Position numbers and translations under genes: made by a program
In this document: piece after piece, positions 54,045 through 62,671 of the stretch
Numbering within the stretch: the stretch's first letter is position 1
Layout: every line of letters begins with the position of its first letter
Notes under the pieces: model-generated
Seen by the model: the letters and a program-made list of their open reading frames with translations, nothing else
The model's database searches: none
Told to the model about the DNA's origin: nothing
Assembly (NCBI GenBank): GCA_965247295.1
Contig: CBDFGQ010000007.1
Coordinates: 496,001 to 560,000, forward strand
DNA length: 64,000 nucleotides
Source: CBDFGQ01 sp965247295
GTDB taxonomy: Bacteria > Chloroflexota > Dehalococcoidia > Lucifugimonadales > JAGWBF01
Direction of reading: 5' to 3'

Positions 54045-55079
54045 GTGGAACCGTTAAGCCTGGGAATCGTCGACCAGTCCCCGGTCCGCCAGGGTGGGAC
54101 CGTACGGCAGGCATTCCGAGAGACCGTTGAGCTCGCCCAGCTAGCCGAAGACATAGGGTATGGGCGCTACTGGGTTGCGGAGCACCATAACACGGGCAGG
54201 TTTGCCGGCACTGCACCCGAGATCTTGATAGGGCAGATCGCATCGCAGACCAAACGTATTCGGGTCGGCAGTGGCGGGATCATGTTGCCCCACTACTCGG
54301 CCTTAAAGGTCGCAGAGACGTTCAGCATCTTGAACTCCCTTTATCCGGAGCGGATCGAGCTGGGAATCGGGCGCGCACCCGGGAGTGACCAGACCACGGC
54401 AGTTGCACTGGCTTACCCCAGGCCGCCGATGAACATAGAGCACTTCCCGCAACAGGTCGTGGATGTCATCGGCTTCCTTTCGGGGACTCTGCCGGAAGGT
54501 CACCCCTTCTACGACATCGAAAGTCAGCCGGGACCGCCACCTGAGGCGATACCGGGAATCTGGTTGCTGGGGTCCAGCGATTACAGCGCTCAGCTCGCGG
54601 CTCTGATCGGACTCCCATTTTCCTTCGCGGATTTTTTTGGGTCTACGGGAGGCCAAGGGCCCACCGTTGCCGAACTATATCGTCGGAGGTTTCGCCCATC
54701 CGGGTACCTGGCGGAACCAAGGCTCAACGTCGCACTCCAGGTGGTCTGCGCCGAAAGTAAAGAACGCGCTGAGTTCATCGCGTCAAGCAAGAACATCTCC
54801 CGAATTGACCAGTTGAGGGGGATTCGCAAACCGCTAATACCACCGGAGGAGGCCGACCAGGTCCATCTCGGGCCTGGCGAGCGTGAGTATCTGGCGCAGA
54901 TGAGCAGAAATGCGATTCACGGGGACCCTGAATATGTGAAGGAACGGGTCGTCGACGCCGCCAAAAAGTATGGGACTAGCGATATCAGCATCGTGACGAA
55001 CTGCTATTACTTCGAGGATCGGGTGAGATCGTATGAACTAATATCGGAGGCGTTTGGACTGAAGAAGGAAACGGGATGA
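54045..55079 (+). CDS. Luciferase-like FMN-dependent monooxygenase (LuxA-like)
   Basis: The 344-residue TIM-barrel protein reads LSLGIVDQSPVRQG, AQLAEDIGYGRYWVAEHHN, PEILIGQIASQTKRIRVGSGGIMLPHYSALKVAETFSILNSLYPERIELGIGRAPGSD, and IPGIWLLGSSDYSAQLAALIGLPFSFADFF. These define the LLM subgroup with EHHN and GRAPGSD motifs, which use FMNH2 from a separate reductase; the flavin reductase at 4859 is a possible donor. Substrate unknown. Start GTG 54045. Confidence 0.88.
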   Translation: MEPLSLGIVDQSPVRQGGTVRQAFRETVELAQLAEDIGYGRYWVAEHHNTGRFAGTAPEILIGQIASQTKRIRVGSGGIMLPHYSALKVAETFSILNSLYPERIELGIGRAPGSDQTTAVALAYPRPPMNIEHFPQQVVDVIGFLSGTLPEGHPFYDIESQPGPPPEAIPGIWLLGSSDYSAQLAALIGLPFSFADFFGSTGGQGPTVAELYRRRFRPSGYLAEPRLNVALQVVCAESKERAEFIASSKNISRIDQLRGIRKPLIPPEEADQVHLGPGEREYLAQMSRNAIHGDPEYVKERVVDAAKKYGTSDISIVTNCYYFEDRVRSYELISEAFGLKKETG

Positions 55080-55117
55080 CGAAGGCTTCCCCCGTGAAGT
55101 AGGGCCCCGGCGCCAGG

Positions 55118-55297
55118 ACTTGGCTTGTCCAGTTGAAAGACGAGGTGGCAAATACTGGGATGAACAGTCGGTTGTAGTTCAAGACGAGGGACCTGGTCTT
55201 CCTCGCGACATGGGAGGAGGACAAGGCGACCCAGACACGTGCCGCCATCAGAAAGCCTTTCCCCCTGAGGGACAAACTCGCACAAGCTCGGTGGAGC
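55118..55297 (+). repeat. Duplicated segment, copy A (decayed)
   Basis: About 180 bases from ACTTGGCTTGTCC onward are strongly similar to 57166-57345 in the same orientation (long identical runs such as GAACAGTCGG, GACCTGGTCTTCCTCGCG and GTGCCGCCATCAGAAAG). The duplicated DNA covers the upstream region and first half of the DUF3830 gene and flanks the SIMPL-domain gene. Confidence 0.8.
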
Positions 55298-55306
55298 TGG
55301 AATTAG
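55160..55306 (+). pseudogene. Truncated, interrupted DUF3830 copy
   Basis: The frame from ATG 55160 reads MNSRL, TAG (sixth codon), FKTRDLVFLATWEEDKATQTRAAIRKPFPLRDKLAQARWSWN and TAG 55304-55306. It aligns to the first half of the intact DUF3830 protein at 57208-57630. CAG to TAG explains the first stop; the rest of the gene is missing. Confidence 0.8.
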
Positions 55307-55505
55307 AATCCTGGTTAGAGTGCCCAAGGTCAGACTAATGGGGGATAAGGGCATCGGTAGAAACGACGATGGCCTCATCGGTCCTTTGTCCGGTGCAAAA
55401 TCAATGACCTGGGCCTTTAACACACCCGCAATGTATCCGTACAATGGTATCTCCAACACTCACGAACTGTGAGGGACTGGTGAATCTTAGTCAGGAAGTG
55501 AATAG

Positions 55506-57152
55506 ATGAGCCGAATTCGCCGGATGAACCTGGTGGTACTTAGTTTACTGTTGGTGGCTATTGTGGCCATAGCCTGTGCCAAGGAAGAGGAAGTGCCAAC
55601 AGCAACCGTAGCACCGACCGAGACATCACAGCCCACCGCTTTTCCCACGCCCACCGAAGTGCCGCCAACCACAGCCCCCACACCCACAGCTACCCCTGAG
55701 CCCGTCGCGAGGCCGCAGCCAGTTGTGGGAGAGCCTACGCCTGCACCGCTGCCCGGCGGGGAGATCAGGGCAGTGCCGCCCGTGGCGAGTGAGGTCAGGA
55801 TAGCGCGACCCGTGCCCGTGCCAGTGCGATCCGCGACGGCCCAACTGGTACCCATACCTCTCATAGGTGTGCTCGCCAGACCCTTGTCTATTGACCCCAC
55901 CCAACAGCTCGGCCAGGCCGGTGGTCTCACCGTCTTAGCCAATGGCTCTGTGACAATGGACGCCGACGAGGCCTACGTAGTCGTAGTCCCGGAAACGTTC
56001 CGTGGTCCCGGAGGTCCGGAACCCATACCCAGCAAGGACCGCGCCGAAGTGATAGCAAAACTTGCGGCAATGGGGATCGAAGAGGATAAGATCGAGTTCG
56101 AGTCGGGGAGGCCGTATCAACCGGTCAGCATTGTTGTTGAAGTGGGGGTGGAGGAGCTGCCGGAGGCTGGCGAGCGTATTCTTGACGCGGTGGAGGATGT
56201 GCTCCGACGCTCCCAGCGCAGTGGCGTCCGGTTCAGCCTTTCGGAGGCGAATTGTGACCGGGCGCTGGCACTGGCCCGCCAGGAAGCAGTCCCTCAGGCG
56301 GAAAAGGACGCCCAGGTCCTGGCTGAAGCCCTTGGTGTGAGCCAGGGTGACGTCATACAGGGTGACGTCATAGAGGGGGCTGAATTCTTGCTCAGCGACT
56401 TCGGCTATGCACCGTTTATCTCAGGATGTGGCGGCGGCGCCGAGCAGGTCAATCCTTACGATGTGCCGTTGGTACCCTTCGACTCTAATCCCGAAATCGA
56501 AATATCCATACTGTTGCAGATTACCTATGCGATAGGGTTCGAAGAGGCCCGCGGCATCACGGTATCAGCCAGCGGCTCTACGGAAGCGGATGCCGATGAG
56601 GTCTACGTAGTCCTGGTCCCCGAACAGCGCTACGGCCCTGGAGGTCCGGAGCCTATCTCGGGTAAGGACCGCGCCGAAATAATAGCGAATCTCGTGGCAA
56701 TCGGGATCGCCGAGGACGACATCGAGTTCGGGTCGGGGCAGCCATATGAGCCGGAGGTTATCTCTGTCGAAGTGGAGATGACCGACCTGCCGGAGATTGG
56801 CGAACGCATCCTTGACGGGGTAGAGGATGTGCTCCGGAGGACCGAGATCAGTGGTGTGCGGTTCAGCCTGTCGGAGGCGAACTGTGATCAGGCGCTAGGG
56901 CTGGCCCGCCAGGAAGCAGTCCCTCAGGCCCACAAGAGTGCCCACGACCTGGCTGATGCACTTGGTGTGGACCTCAACTTCATTTCAGGTGCCGTCGAGT
57001 ACCAATTCAGCGGCTTCGGCAGCGTCCCCTTGGGCACCAGATGTGGCGGCGGACAATCCCTTAGCCCTTACCAGGTGCCATTGATGCCCTTCGACGCTGA
57101 TCCAAAAGTCGAAATTTCTACACAGTTACAGATTACCTACGCCATAAAGTAG
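55506..57152 (+). CDS. Lipoprotein with two SIMPL (DUF541) domains
   Basis: The 548-residue protein has a lipoprotein signal (VVLSLLLVAIVAIAC), a Pro/Thr-rich linker of about 60 residues, and two tandem domains of about 190 residues. Both contain SG/NGSVxxDADEAYVVVVPE-type starts, RAEVIAKLAAMGI, RSGVRFSLSEANCDRALALARQEAVPQA and a C-terminal YDVPLVPFDxxPEIEISxxLQITYAI. This is the SIMPL fold, a surface or periplasmic module with unknown function. The domains are similar enough to indicate internal duplication, each with two Cys. It lies between the two DUF3830 copies. Confidence 0.85.
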   Translation: MSRIRRMNLVVLSLLLVAIVAIACAKEEEVPTATVAPTETSQPTAFPTPTEVPPTTAPTPTATPEPVARPQPVVGEPTPAPLPGGEIRAVPPVASEVRIARPVPVPVRSATAQLVPIPLIGVLARPLSIDPTQQLGQAGGLTVLANGSVTMDADEAYVVVVPETFRGPGGPEPIPSKDRAEVIAKLAAMGIEEDKIEFESGRPYQPVSIVVEVGVEELPEAGERILDAVEDVLRRSQRSGVRFSLSEANCDRALALARQEAVPQAEKDAQVLAEALGVSQGDVIQGDVIEGAEFLLSDFGYAPFISGCGGGAEQVNPYDVPLVPFDSNPEIEISILLQITYAIGFEEARGITVSASGSTEADADEVYVVLVPEQRYGPGGPEPISGKDRAEIIANLVAIGIAEDDIEFGSGQPYEPEVISVEVEMTDLPEIGERILDGVEDVLRRTEISGVRFSLSEANCDQALGLARQEAVPQAHKSAHDLADALGVDLNFISGAVEYQFSGFGSVPLGTRCGGGQSLSPYQVPLMPFDADPKVEISTQLQITYAIK

Positions 57153-57165
57153 CCCATGGGTGAAC

Positions 57166-57345
57166 ACTTGGCCTGTCGGTCTGAAAGACGAGGTGACAAA
57201 TACTGGGATGAACAGTCGGCTGCAGATCAAGACGAAGGACCTGGTCTTCCTCGCGGCGTGGGAGGAGGACAAAGCGCCCAGGACATGTGCCGCCATCAGA
57301 AAGCTACTGCCCCTGACGGACAAACTCGTACAAGCTCGGTGGAGC
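57166..57345 (+). repeat. Duplicated segment, copy B (intact gene)
   Basis: This is the counterpart of 55118-55297, starting ACTTGGCCTGTCGG and covering the upstream region and first half of the functional DUF3830 gene. The two copies enclose the SIMPL-domain gene. Confidence 0.8.
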
Positions 57346-57630
57346 GGGGAGGCGGCATGGATTTCAATCGACCATCTTGACCTGGATATCGAATTTGAGA
57401 ACCATACCATCTATCCATCCAGGGGTGAGCTCATCGTCTACCCGGGATTCATAAGCGTCAAGGAGATCCTCATCCCCTATGGCCCTACCGCGTTCGCCAG
57501 CAAAATGGGCCGCCTGCCCGGCAATCACTTCGCCACGATCGTGGCCGGCCGGGAGCAGCTGGAAGAGCTGGGTCGAAGGGTATTTTTAGAAGGGGCACAG
57601 GACGTGGAGCTCACCGAGGAACCGCGGTAG
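57208..57630 (+). CDS. DUF3830 family protein (cyclophilin-like fold)
   Basis: The 140-residue protein reads LQIKTKDLVFLAAWEEDKAPRTCAAIRKLLPLTDKLVQARWSGEAAWISI, ENHTIYPSRGELIVYPG, EILIPYGPTAFASKMGRLPGNHFATIV, matching DUF3830, whose members have a cyclophilin-like barrel and often accompany amidohydrolases or racemases. Function unknown. ATG 57208 is preferred to GTG/ATG at 57160 because homology begins at NSRLQIKT and the decayed copy has the same ATG. Confidence 0.82.
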   Translation: MNSRLQIKTKDLVFLAAWEEDKAPRTCAAIRKLLPLTDKLVQARWSGEAAWISIDHLDLDIEFENHTIYPSRGELIVYPGFISVKEILIPYGPTAFASKMGRLPGNHFATIVAGREQLEELGRRVFLEGAQDVELTEEPR

Positions 57631-57683
57631 GGGAGCGTTCCCGTCGTATTTGCCCGCTAAGCTAGGGTACATCTCTCGCGTGC

Positions 57684-58340
57684 TCACCGGGGTAGGCGCT
57701 TCTTCACCTTTACGTATGCGGTCACGAGGTGTACCAGGGGACTGGAGCGTCGGCCCATCAACCTTCCTCCCCGCAGGGCCTCCAGGAAAGACTGGGGTGT
57801 CCCGTCGAAGCCCTCCAGCTCCATGTAGGCGTGTCCCAACTCTCCAGGGGTGTGGGCATCGCTGACCGCCACAGGTACAGCTGATGTCTCCGCGGCCAGG
57901 CGCTGACATTTCGCCAAGTCCCCAGCTAGGATGGTGCGGGCGTTCAGGACCTCTATCATGTCCACCTGCGGCAAGATTTCCCGAAGTCCCGTTGGGGAAA
58001 GGGGGCCCCTCCTTATGGCGTCGAAGGGATGGGGCACCAATACCAGCCCCCCCTGGTCCTTGATGCGGCGTACGGTTTCGGTGGGGCTTAGCCCCCCTGG
58101 CACCTCCTCCTGTAGAAAGAGGCCAATGATGTCTCCCTGGTCGGACTTGACCTCTTCGCCGATTATGACTATAAAGTCGGCCAGCTCCCGTGCCTCCTGG
58201 GCTCCCCTAACGCTGTTGTGATCGGTGACGGCAATGCAGTTAAGCCCCACCTCCCGGCACCGTTTTATCAGCCTCCGCGGTGGTGTATCGCAGTCGCGGG
58301 AGAAGCGTGTGTGCATGTGGAAGTCACCCTTTAGGGACAT
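57684..58340 (-). CDS. PHP-domain metal-dependent phosphoesterase
   Basis: The 218-residue protein begins GDFHMHTRFSRDCDTPP (HxH metal pair) and has CIAVTDHNSV, IIGEEVKSDQGDIIGLF, LVPHPFDAIRRG, IEVLNAR and VSDAHTPGELGHAY, all PHP metal ligands. Stand-alone members hydrolyse nucleoside phosphates or histidinol phosphate. It is convergent with the DUF3830 gene. Confidence 0.88.
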   Translation of the reverse strand: MSLKGDFHMHTRFSRDCDTPPRRLIKRCREVGLNCIAVTDHNSVRGAQEARELADFIVIIGEEVKSDQGDIIGLFLQEEVPGGLSPTETVRRIKDQGGLVLVPHPFDAIRRGPLSPTGLREILPQVDMIEVLNARTILAGDLAKCQRLAAETSAVPVAVSDAHTPGELGHAYMELEGFDGTPQSFLEALRGGRLMGRRSSPLVHLVTAYVKVKKRLPR

Positions 58341-58534
58341 CGGCAGGACACTTCCTTGCGGTTACCTCCGGCCTGCTGGTGTAGAGGCTCAGCCACCCCA
58401 TGATGGGCGGCGGTTCGCATCGTACGTTGCGTCGCCTGTGCGTCCTTTGGTCGGGACCTCCGTGTCAGGCGCATAGGGCACATCCACGGCCCTTCAAAGT
58501 CGTGGGCGATTTGACGGGAACAGGGACGGAGGGG

Positions 58535-59569
58535 CTAGAACATACCTTTAAGCAGCCTGAGGGCCCTCTGGCGTACGGCCTGCCGGTGGGTTGAGCCATA
58601 GATGGTGTCCGATTCCCTGAAATTTGCCATGTACCAGTCATATGACTCGGTGAACATGCTTTTATTGCTGTCCTCGGGCTGCCAGTCCAGCAGTCTCTTC
58701 GCCTTGGAAATGTCGAAGTAAAATGCCTTGTCGGCCACCTTGTATTGCCAGTCCATCAGGGGTGAGAGCCTGAGCAGGTCCAGCACCTGCAGCGATAGCT
58801 TGACCATGGGCGCCGGGATGGAGACCACCCTAGAGCCGGAGCCCGCATGGGCAACCAGGGCCTCCAGGTCTTTTCGGACCGTGGAGTACTCCGCGGCCCC
58901 AATATTGAACTCGTCGTTGCTTTCCATCCGGGCGGCCTGGAGACAGGCCGACACCACGTCCCGAGAGCTAATGAACTGGAATAGGTTATCCCCACGGCCG
59001 ATGATGGGGATCCGCTTGCCCCCTTTTATCCAGTCAAAGAGTATGTGAAATATTCCCAGCCTTTCGGTGCCGATTATGGTCCTAGGCCTCAATATGCAAA
59101 CCCTGAGACCTTTCTCGCGGAGGCGCCGCACCTCCTGCTCTCCTCGGAACTTGGCGTTCCCGTAGTAGCCCATCGGGCGAAACTCCGAGTCCTCGGTCAC
59201 CGGCAACCGGCGAGGCATGCCGAATATGGCGCTGGTGGATATATGCACCACCTGACTGACCTGGTGCTCCAGAGAGGCCTCAAGCACGTTCCGGGTCCCG
59301 CCGGCGTTGGTCGTCATGTAGGCCCGCTTGCCACGGGTCGGCAGGACGGCGGCGGCCAGGTGGAAGACCGTGTCGACTCCCCGGCACGCCTCCCCCACCA
59401 CACGCTGGTCCCTTATATCTCCCCTTATGAACTCGATGCTGCTCTCTAGCTGCGGCTCGTTAGGATCGTTGATGTCCAGTACCCTGGGATGATAGCCGTC
59501 CTCCACCAGCCGGCGGACAAGGGTTATTCCCTGGAATCCCGAGCCTCCCGTGACAAGTATCTTCTCCAT
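58535..59569 (-). CDS. NAD-dependent epimerase/dehydratase (extended SDR)
   Basis: The 344-residue protein starts KILVTGGSGFQGITLVRRLV (GxxGxxG), has the Asp of RVLDINDPN, FHLAAAV, the catalytic Ser in ISTSAIFG and YxxxK in GYYGNAKFRGE, and RPRTIIGTERLG. It acts on a nucleotide-sugar or similar substrate. The 190-base gap between it and the PHP gene holds no gene I can see. Confidence 0.88.
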   Translation of the reverse strand: MEKILVTGGSGFQGITLVRRLVEDGYHPRVLDINDPNEPQLESSIEFIRGDIRDQRVVGEACRGVDTVFHLAAAVLPTRGKRAYMTTNAGGTRNVLEASLEHQVSQVVHISTSAIFGMPRRLPVTEDSEFRPMGYYGNAKFRGEQEVRRLREKGLRVCILRPRTIIGTERLGIFHILFDWIKGGKRIPIIGRGDNLFQFISSRDVVSACLQAARMESNDEFNIGAAEYSTVRKDLEALVAHAGSGSRVVSIPAPMVKLSLQVLDLLRLSPLMDWQYKVADKAFYFDISKAKRLLDWQPEDSNKSMFTESYDWYMANFRESDTIYGSTHRQAVRQRALRLLKGMF

Positions 59570-59645
59570 TTAAGGGCCTCCCGCGTCCCGTTCTCTCCGA
59601 GACGGGCCGTCAATGTGGGGTCTGGCTAACGGCTGCACGCTTCCA

Positions 59646-61040
59646 CTATCGGGAGAGCTTGTTGAAGGCATCCAGCGCAGCCACCTTGTAGCACTCGGCA
59701 AGAGTGGGGTAGTTGAAGACCGTCTCCAGGAAGTAGTCCAGATCGCCGTTGAGACCCAGGACCGCCTGTCCGATATGGATCAGCTCGGTGGCCCCTGTGC
59801 CGATGGCGTGCACGCCCAGTAGACGCCGGTTTTCGCGGTGAAAGAGCATCTTAAACAGCCCGCTGTCGTCGCCAAGTATCTGGCCGCGAGCGATCTCCCG
59901 ATACCGGGCCATGCCCGTCTCGTAGGGCACCCTCTTCTCGGTCAGCTCCTGCTCGTTTGCCCCAACCATGGACATCTCTGGGATGGAATAGACTCCGATG
60001 GGGAAGTTCCTGGCCGCAGCCCCCCCCGGAGTGTCGAAGGCATGGCAGGCTGCAAGCCTTCCTTGATTGCTGGAGGTGGCGGCGAGGCTGGGGTATCCGA
60101 TCACGTCCCCGGCGGCGTATATGTGAGGGACCGCCGTGCGGAAGTGTTCGTCTACCTTGAGGCGTCCCCTCTCGTCAGGCTTCAGCCCCGCTCGTTCCAG
60201 GTCCAGCCCGGCCGTTTCGCCCAGCCTGCCCACCGAGAAAAGGACGAGCTCTGACACGATTCGTTTGCCCGACTCTAGAAGGATCACGGCCCGGCGAGGT
60301 GGACCCTGGGAGATCTCGATTCGCTCCACCGCCTCCCCCAGGCGAAACGTCACATTCCTGCTACGCATCTGGTGGATCAGCTCGTCCAGGATCTCGCGGT
60401 CAATGAACTCCAGAAGCCGCTCTCTCCTGTCCACGAGGGTCACGGCTATCCCAAGGGTCGCGAATATGGAGGCGTATTCGATGCCGATCACACCCCCGCC
60501 GACCACGACCATCGTCCGAGGGAGCTGTTTGAGCTGAATCACGTCGTCACTGGTGAGTACCAGCTGCCCGTCAGCCGGTACTCCGGGAGGCGGAGCGGGC
60601 TGACTGCCTACCGCGATGAGGATGTAAGCCGCACTTACCTTGTCCTGCCCAGCCTCGGACTCGACTACCAGGGTATGTGGGTCGTGAAATCGGGCCTCAC
60701 CCGAAATGAGCTTTACGTCGTTACGCCAGAGCTGGTCCTCAACGACCTGCGCCTCCCGCTCCACCACCCTACCCACTCGCGAAAGCAGCTCCTCAGCAGT
60801 CGGACGTTTCTCAGCCTGCCTGCCCCAGGCTCTGTCGGACAGGCCTGTGCGGTAGCTGATCACGGCCTCTCGGAGGGTTTTGCTCGGGATGGTTCCGGTC
60901 TCGAGGGCGACTCCCCCCACGATTCGGCGCTTCTCCACCACGGCGGCTCGCCGGCCCAGCTTGGCCGCCTGAATGGCCGCACGCTGACCGGCGGGACCGC
61001 TGCCGATGCACAGAAGGTCGAAGTCGGGAGTATTGCCCAC
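59646..61040 (-). CDS. sthA: Soluble pyridine nucleotide transhydrogenase
   Basis: The 464-residue protein is a flavoprotein disulfide reductase relative with DLLCIGSGPAGQRAAIQAAKLG and GGVALETGTIPSKTLREA. The usual redox-active Cys pair is replaced, as in SthA (TGTIPSK). NAD(P)-binding VVVGGGVIGIEYASIFATLG, DEHFRTAVPHIYAAGDVIG, and the C-terminal FNYPTLAECYKVAALDA complete it. It exchanges hydride between NADPH and NAD+. The Sec-glutaredoxin gene lies 192 bases upstream on the same strand. Confidence 0.9.
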   Translation of the reverse strand: MGNTPDFDLLCIGSGPAGQRAAIQAAKLGRRAAVVEKRRIVGGVALETGTIPSKTLREAVISYRTGLSDRAWGRQAEKRPTAEELLSRVGRVVEREAQVVEDQLWRNDVKLISGEARFHDPHTLVVESEAGQDKVSAAYILIAVGSQPAPPPGVPADGQLVLTSDDVIQLKQLPRTMVVVGGGVIGIEYASIFATLGIAVTLVDRRERLLEFIDREILDELIHQMRSRNVTFRLGEAVERIEISQGPPRRAVILLESGKRIVSELVLFSVGRLGETAGLDLERAGLKPDERGRLKVDEHFRTAVPHIYAAGDVIGYPSLAATSSNQGRLAACHAFDTPGGAAARNFPIGVYSIPEMSMVGANEQELTEKRVPYETGMARYREIARGQILGDDSGLFKMLFHRENRRLLGVHAIGTGATELIHIGQAVLGLNGDLDYFLETVFNYPTLAECYKVAALDAFNKLSR

Positions 61041-61232
61041 GTCTCTAGATCGCCCCAGTCGCTTCTGCTACCAAGGCCATGACACGGTAATGAGGTATGT
61101 GTAGCTGCTTGCTATAAGAGATCGGAAGCCTACAGGTGGCGCAACCTTTATCCAGAGGTCATCCGGGTAGGCGGAGGTTGGCAGGGTCCCATTCTGCGGA
61201 GTCTGGGTCAGCCTGGGAGGTCGGCTGCCTCG

Positions 61233-61478
61233 CTACTGCGGCGATAACCCGGCCTCTTTTAACGCCTCCTCCAGCTTGGGATGGCTGAAGCCTACTACCT
61301 TCTGGCCATTGATCAGCGTAACCGGAGTACCCCGGTGTCCCATTCCGATGAGGTCCTTCCGAGCATCCTCATCGAGGGACACGTTTCGCTCCGTGAACCC
61401 GATCCCCTTGCGTGAAAGAAACTCCTTCACCGCCTCGCAAGGGACTCAGCCCTCAGAGGTGTATACAACTATATCCAT
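61233..61478 (-). CDS. Glutaredoxin-like protein with in-frame UGA at the first Cys of CxxC: probable selenoprotein
   Basis: From ATG 61478 (after AAAGGAGAG) the gene reads MDIVVYTSEG, TGA at 61448-61446, VPCEAVKEFLSRKGIGFTERNV, GTPVTLINGQKVVGFSHPKLEEAL and TAG at 61233-61235, a complete 81-residue glutaredoxin fold with the cis-Pro in TPV. The UGA is exactly where the family has the nucleophilic Cys; the resolving Cys14 is kept, giving UxxC. Glutaredoxin/thioredoxin-fold selenoproteins are established. A strong hairpin at 61405-61443 matches a bacterial SECIS. Without recoding only 10 residues would be made; the GTG at 61430 would give a protein without the active site. It is upstream of sthA, a source of reducing power. 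Confidence 0.85.
61405..61443 (-). promoter_or_regulatory. Candidate bacterial SECIS element of the glutaredoxin gene
   Basis: On the minus strand CCCTTGC (61443-61437) pairs with GCAAGGG (61411-61405). A six-base 5' bulge follows, and then GTGAAGGA (61430-61423) pairs with TCTTTCAC (61419-61412), with one G-U pair. The apical loop is GUU (61422-61420), starting with G then U. The loop G is the 24th base after the UGA. Two-part stem, short loop, G-first and distance all fit bacterial SECIS models. Confidence 0.75.
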
Positions 61479-61720
61479 CGCCGGGCCTCTCTCCTTTACG
61501 TTTGCCACACCCGCCCCGGGGTCCTGGGCTCCCTCGCACTGCAGCTTCCTGCACAGAAGCTCCGCAGTACCACCCTTGCAACGTTCCCTAATAGTCTACC
61601 CTAGACCGTTGGGAGTGGCAAGATGACGGAGCAGAAGACCGAAGGGCGCTTTGACACGGTCTGTGTATTCGCCTATGATACTATCCAGATGTCGGCACAG
61701 CTTTTCACAGGGACGGGGAA

Positions 61721-62173
61721 ATGGCCACCATAGGTTCCCTCAAGCAGAAGTACCAGGCGCTGGACATGGAAATTGCCGCAAACGGTGAAGAGGCGATAGA
61801 CGCCAGTTGCCTGCTGGCCTTCGATTACGACTACCCCGACCACCCCTCGGAGGTCCGCATCGATACCGACGAGTTCACCGCCTTATGCCCGTGGACTGGG
61901 CTCCCCGACTACGGTACCCTCAGGGTCTCCTATATACCCGCCAAGCTGTGTCTCGAGCTGAAGTCCCTGAAGTACTACCTCCTGTCATATCGTGACGTTG
62001 GCATCGTCCAGGAGCACGCCGCCAACCGCCTGCTCGCGGACCTGGTTGCCCTGTGCCGGCCCCGGTGGATGAAGGTGGAGCTCGACTACAAAGTGCGGGG
62101 CGGAATTCATACCACCGTATCTGTGCAGCACGGGACTCTCCTCGGCAGTAGAGAAGGGGTAACCCAGGAGTGA
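61721..62173 (+). CDS. queF: NADPH-dependent 7-cyano-7-deazaguanine reductase
   Basis: The 150-residue protein has the T-fold QueF motifs: the catalytic Cys in FTALCPWTGLPDYGTLRVSYIP and the substrate/NADPH region CLELKSLKYYLLSYRD. It is of the short, YkvM-like type. It reduces preQ0 to preQ1 in queuosine synthesis. It is first in the run queF-queD-queC-queE, with 4 bases to queD. No preQ1 riboswitch is evident upstream. Confidence 0.93.
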   Translation: MATIGSLKQKYQALDMEIAANGEEAIDASCLLAFDYDYPDHPSEVRIDTDEFTALCPWTGLPDYGTLRVSYIPAKLCLELKSLKYYLLSYRDVGIVQEHAANRLLADLVALCRPRWMKVELDYKVRGGIHTTVSVQHGTLLGSREGVTQE

Positions 62174-62177
62174 GGGA

Positions 62178-62603
62178 GTGGACGGGAAATACCAGGTCAG
62201 GATAGAGCTCTCCTTCGCCAGCGGCCACCGTTTGCTGGAGCACAATGGCAAATGCGTCTTCCCCCACGGTCATACCTACAGGGCGGAGATATGGGTGGAA
62301 TCCGGGTCCCTCAACGAAATGGGGTTCGTGGCAGACTTTACGGAGCTCAAAGGCAAGGTCGGCACCTGGGTGGAGAAGCACTGGGACCACGCGTTCCTCG
62401 TAAATAGCGCCGACGCGGAGCTCGTGGATGCCTTGCGGGCGGTGAAGGGAAGCCGCGTCTACGCCTTCGCCGGGGAGAACCCTTCGGCCGAGGTAATGGC
62501 CAGGGAGCTATACCAGCGGACCCGCGAGCTGTGCGAAATAGAGCCCCTTAGGGTACGGGTCTGGGAGTCTCCCACCCAGTACGCTGAGTACTCCCCAGCC
62601 TGA
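62178..62603 (+). CDS. queD: 6-carboxy-5,6,7,8-tetrahydropterin synthase
   Basis: The 141-residue T-fold protein has the zinc His residues in FASGHRL and FPHGHTY, the catalytic Cys in HNGKCVFPHGH, FVADFTELKGKVGTWVEKHWDHAFL, and the terminal RVRVWESPTQYAEY. It converts 7,8-dihydroneopterin triphosphate to 6-carboxy-tetrahydropterin. The start is GTG 62178, with AGGAG at 62167-62171. Confidence 0.93.
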   Translation: MDGKYQVRIELSFASGHRLLEHNGKCVFPHGHTYRAEIWVESGSLNEMGFVADFTELKGKVGTWVEKHWDHAFLVNSADAELVDALRAVKGSRVYAFAGENPSAEVMARELYQRTRELCEIEPLRVRVWESPTQYAEYSPA

Positions 62604-62671
62604 TGTGGGACCGATCTGGGCGGCCCCTGACATCTTGGAGGCGCGTCCCGGACCGGACCCAGAACGGTTAG

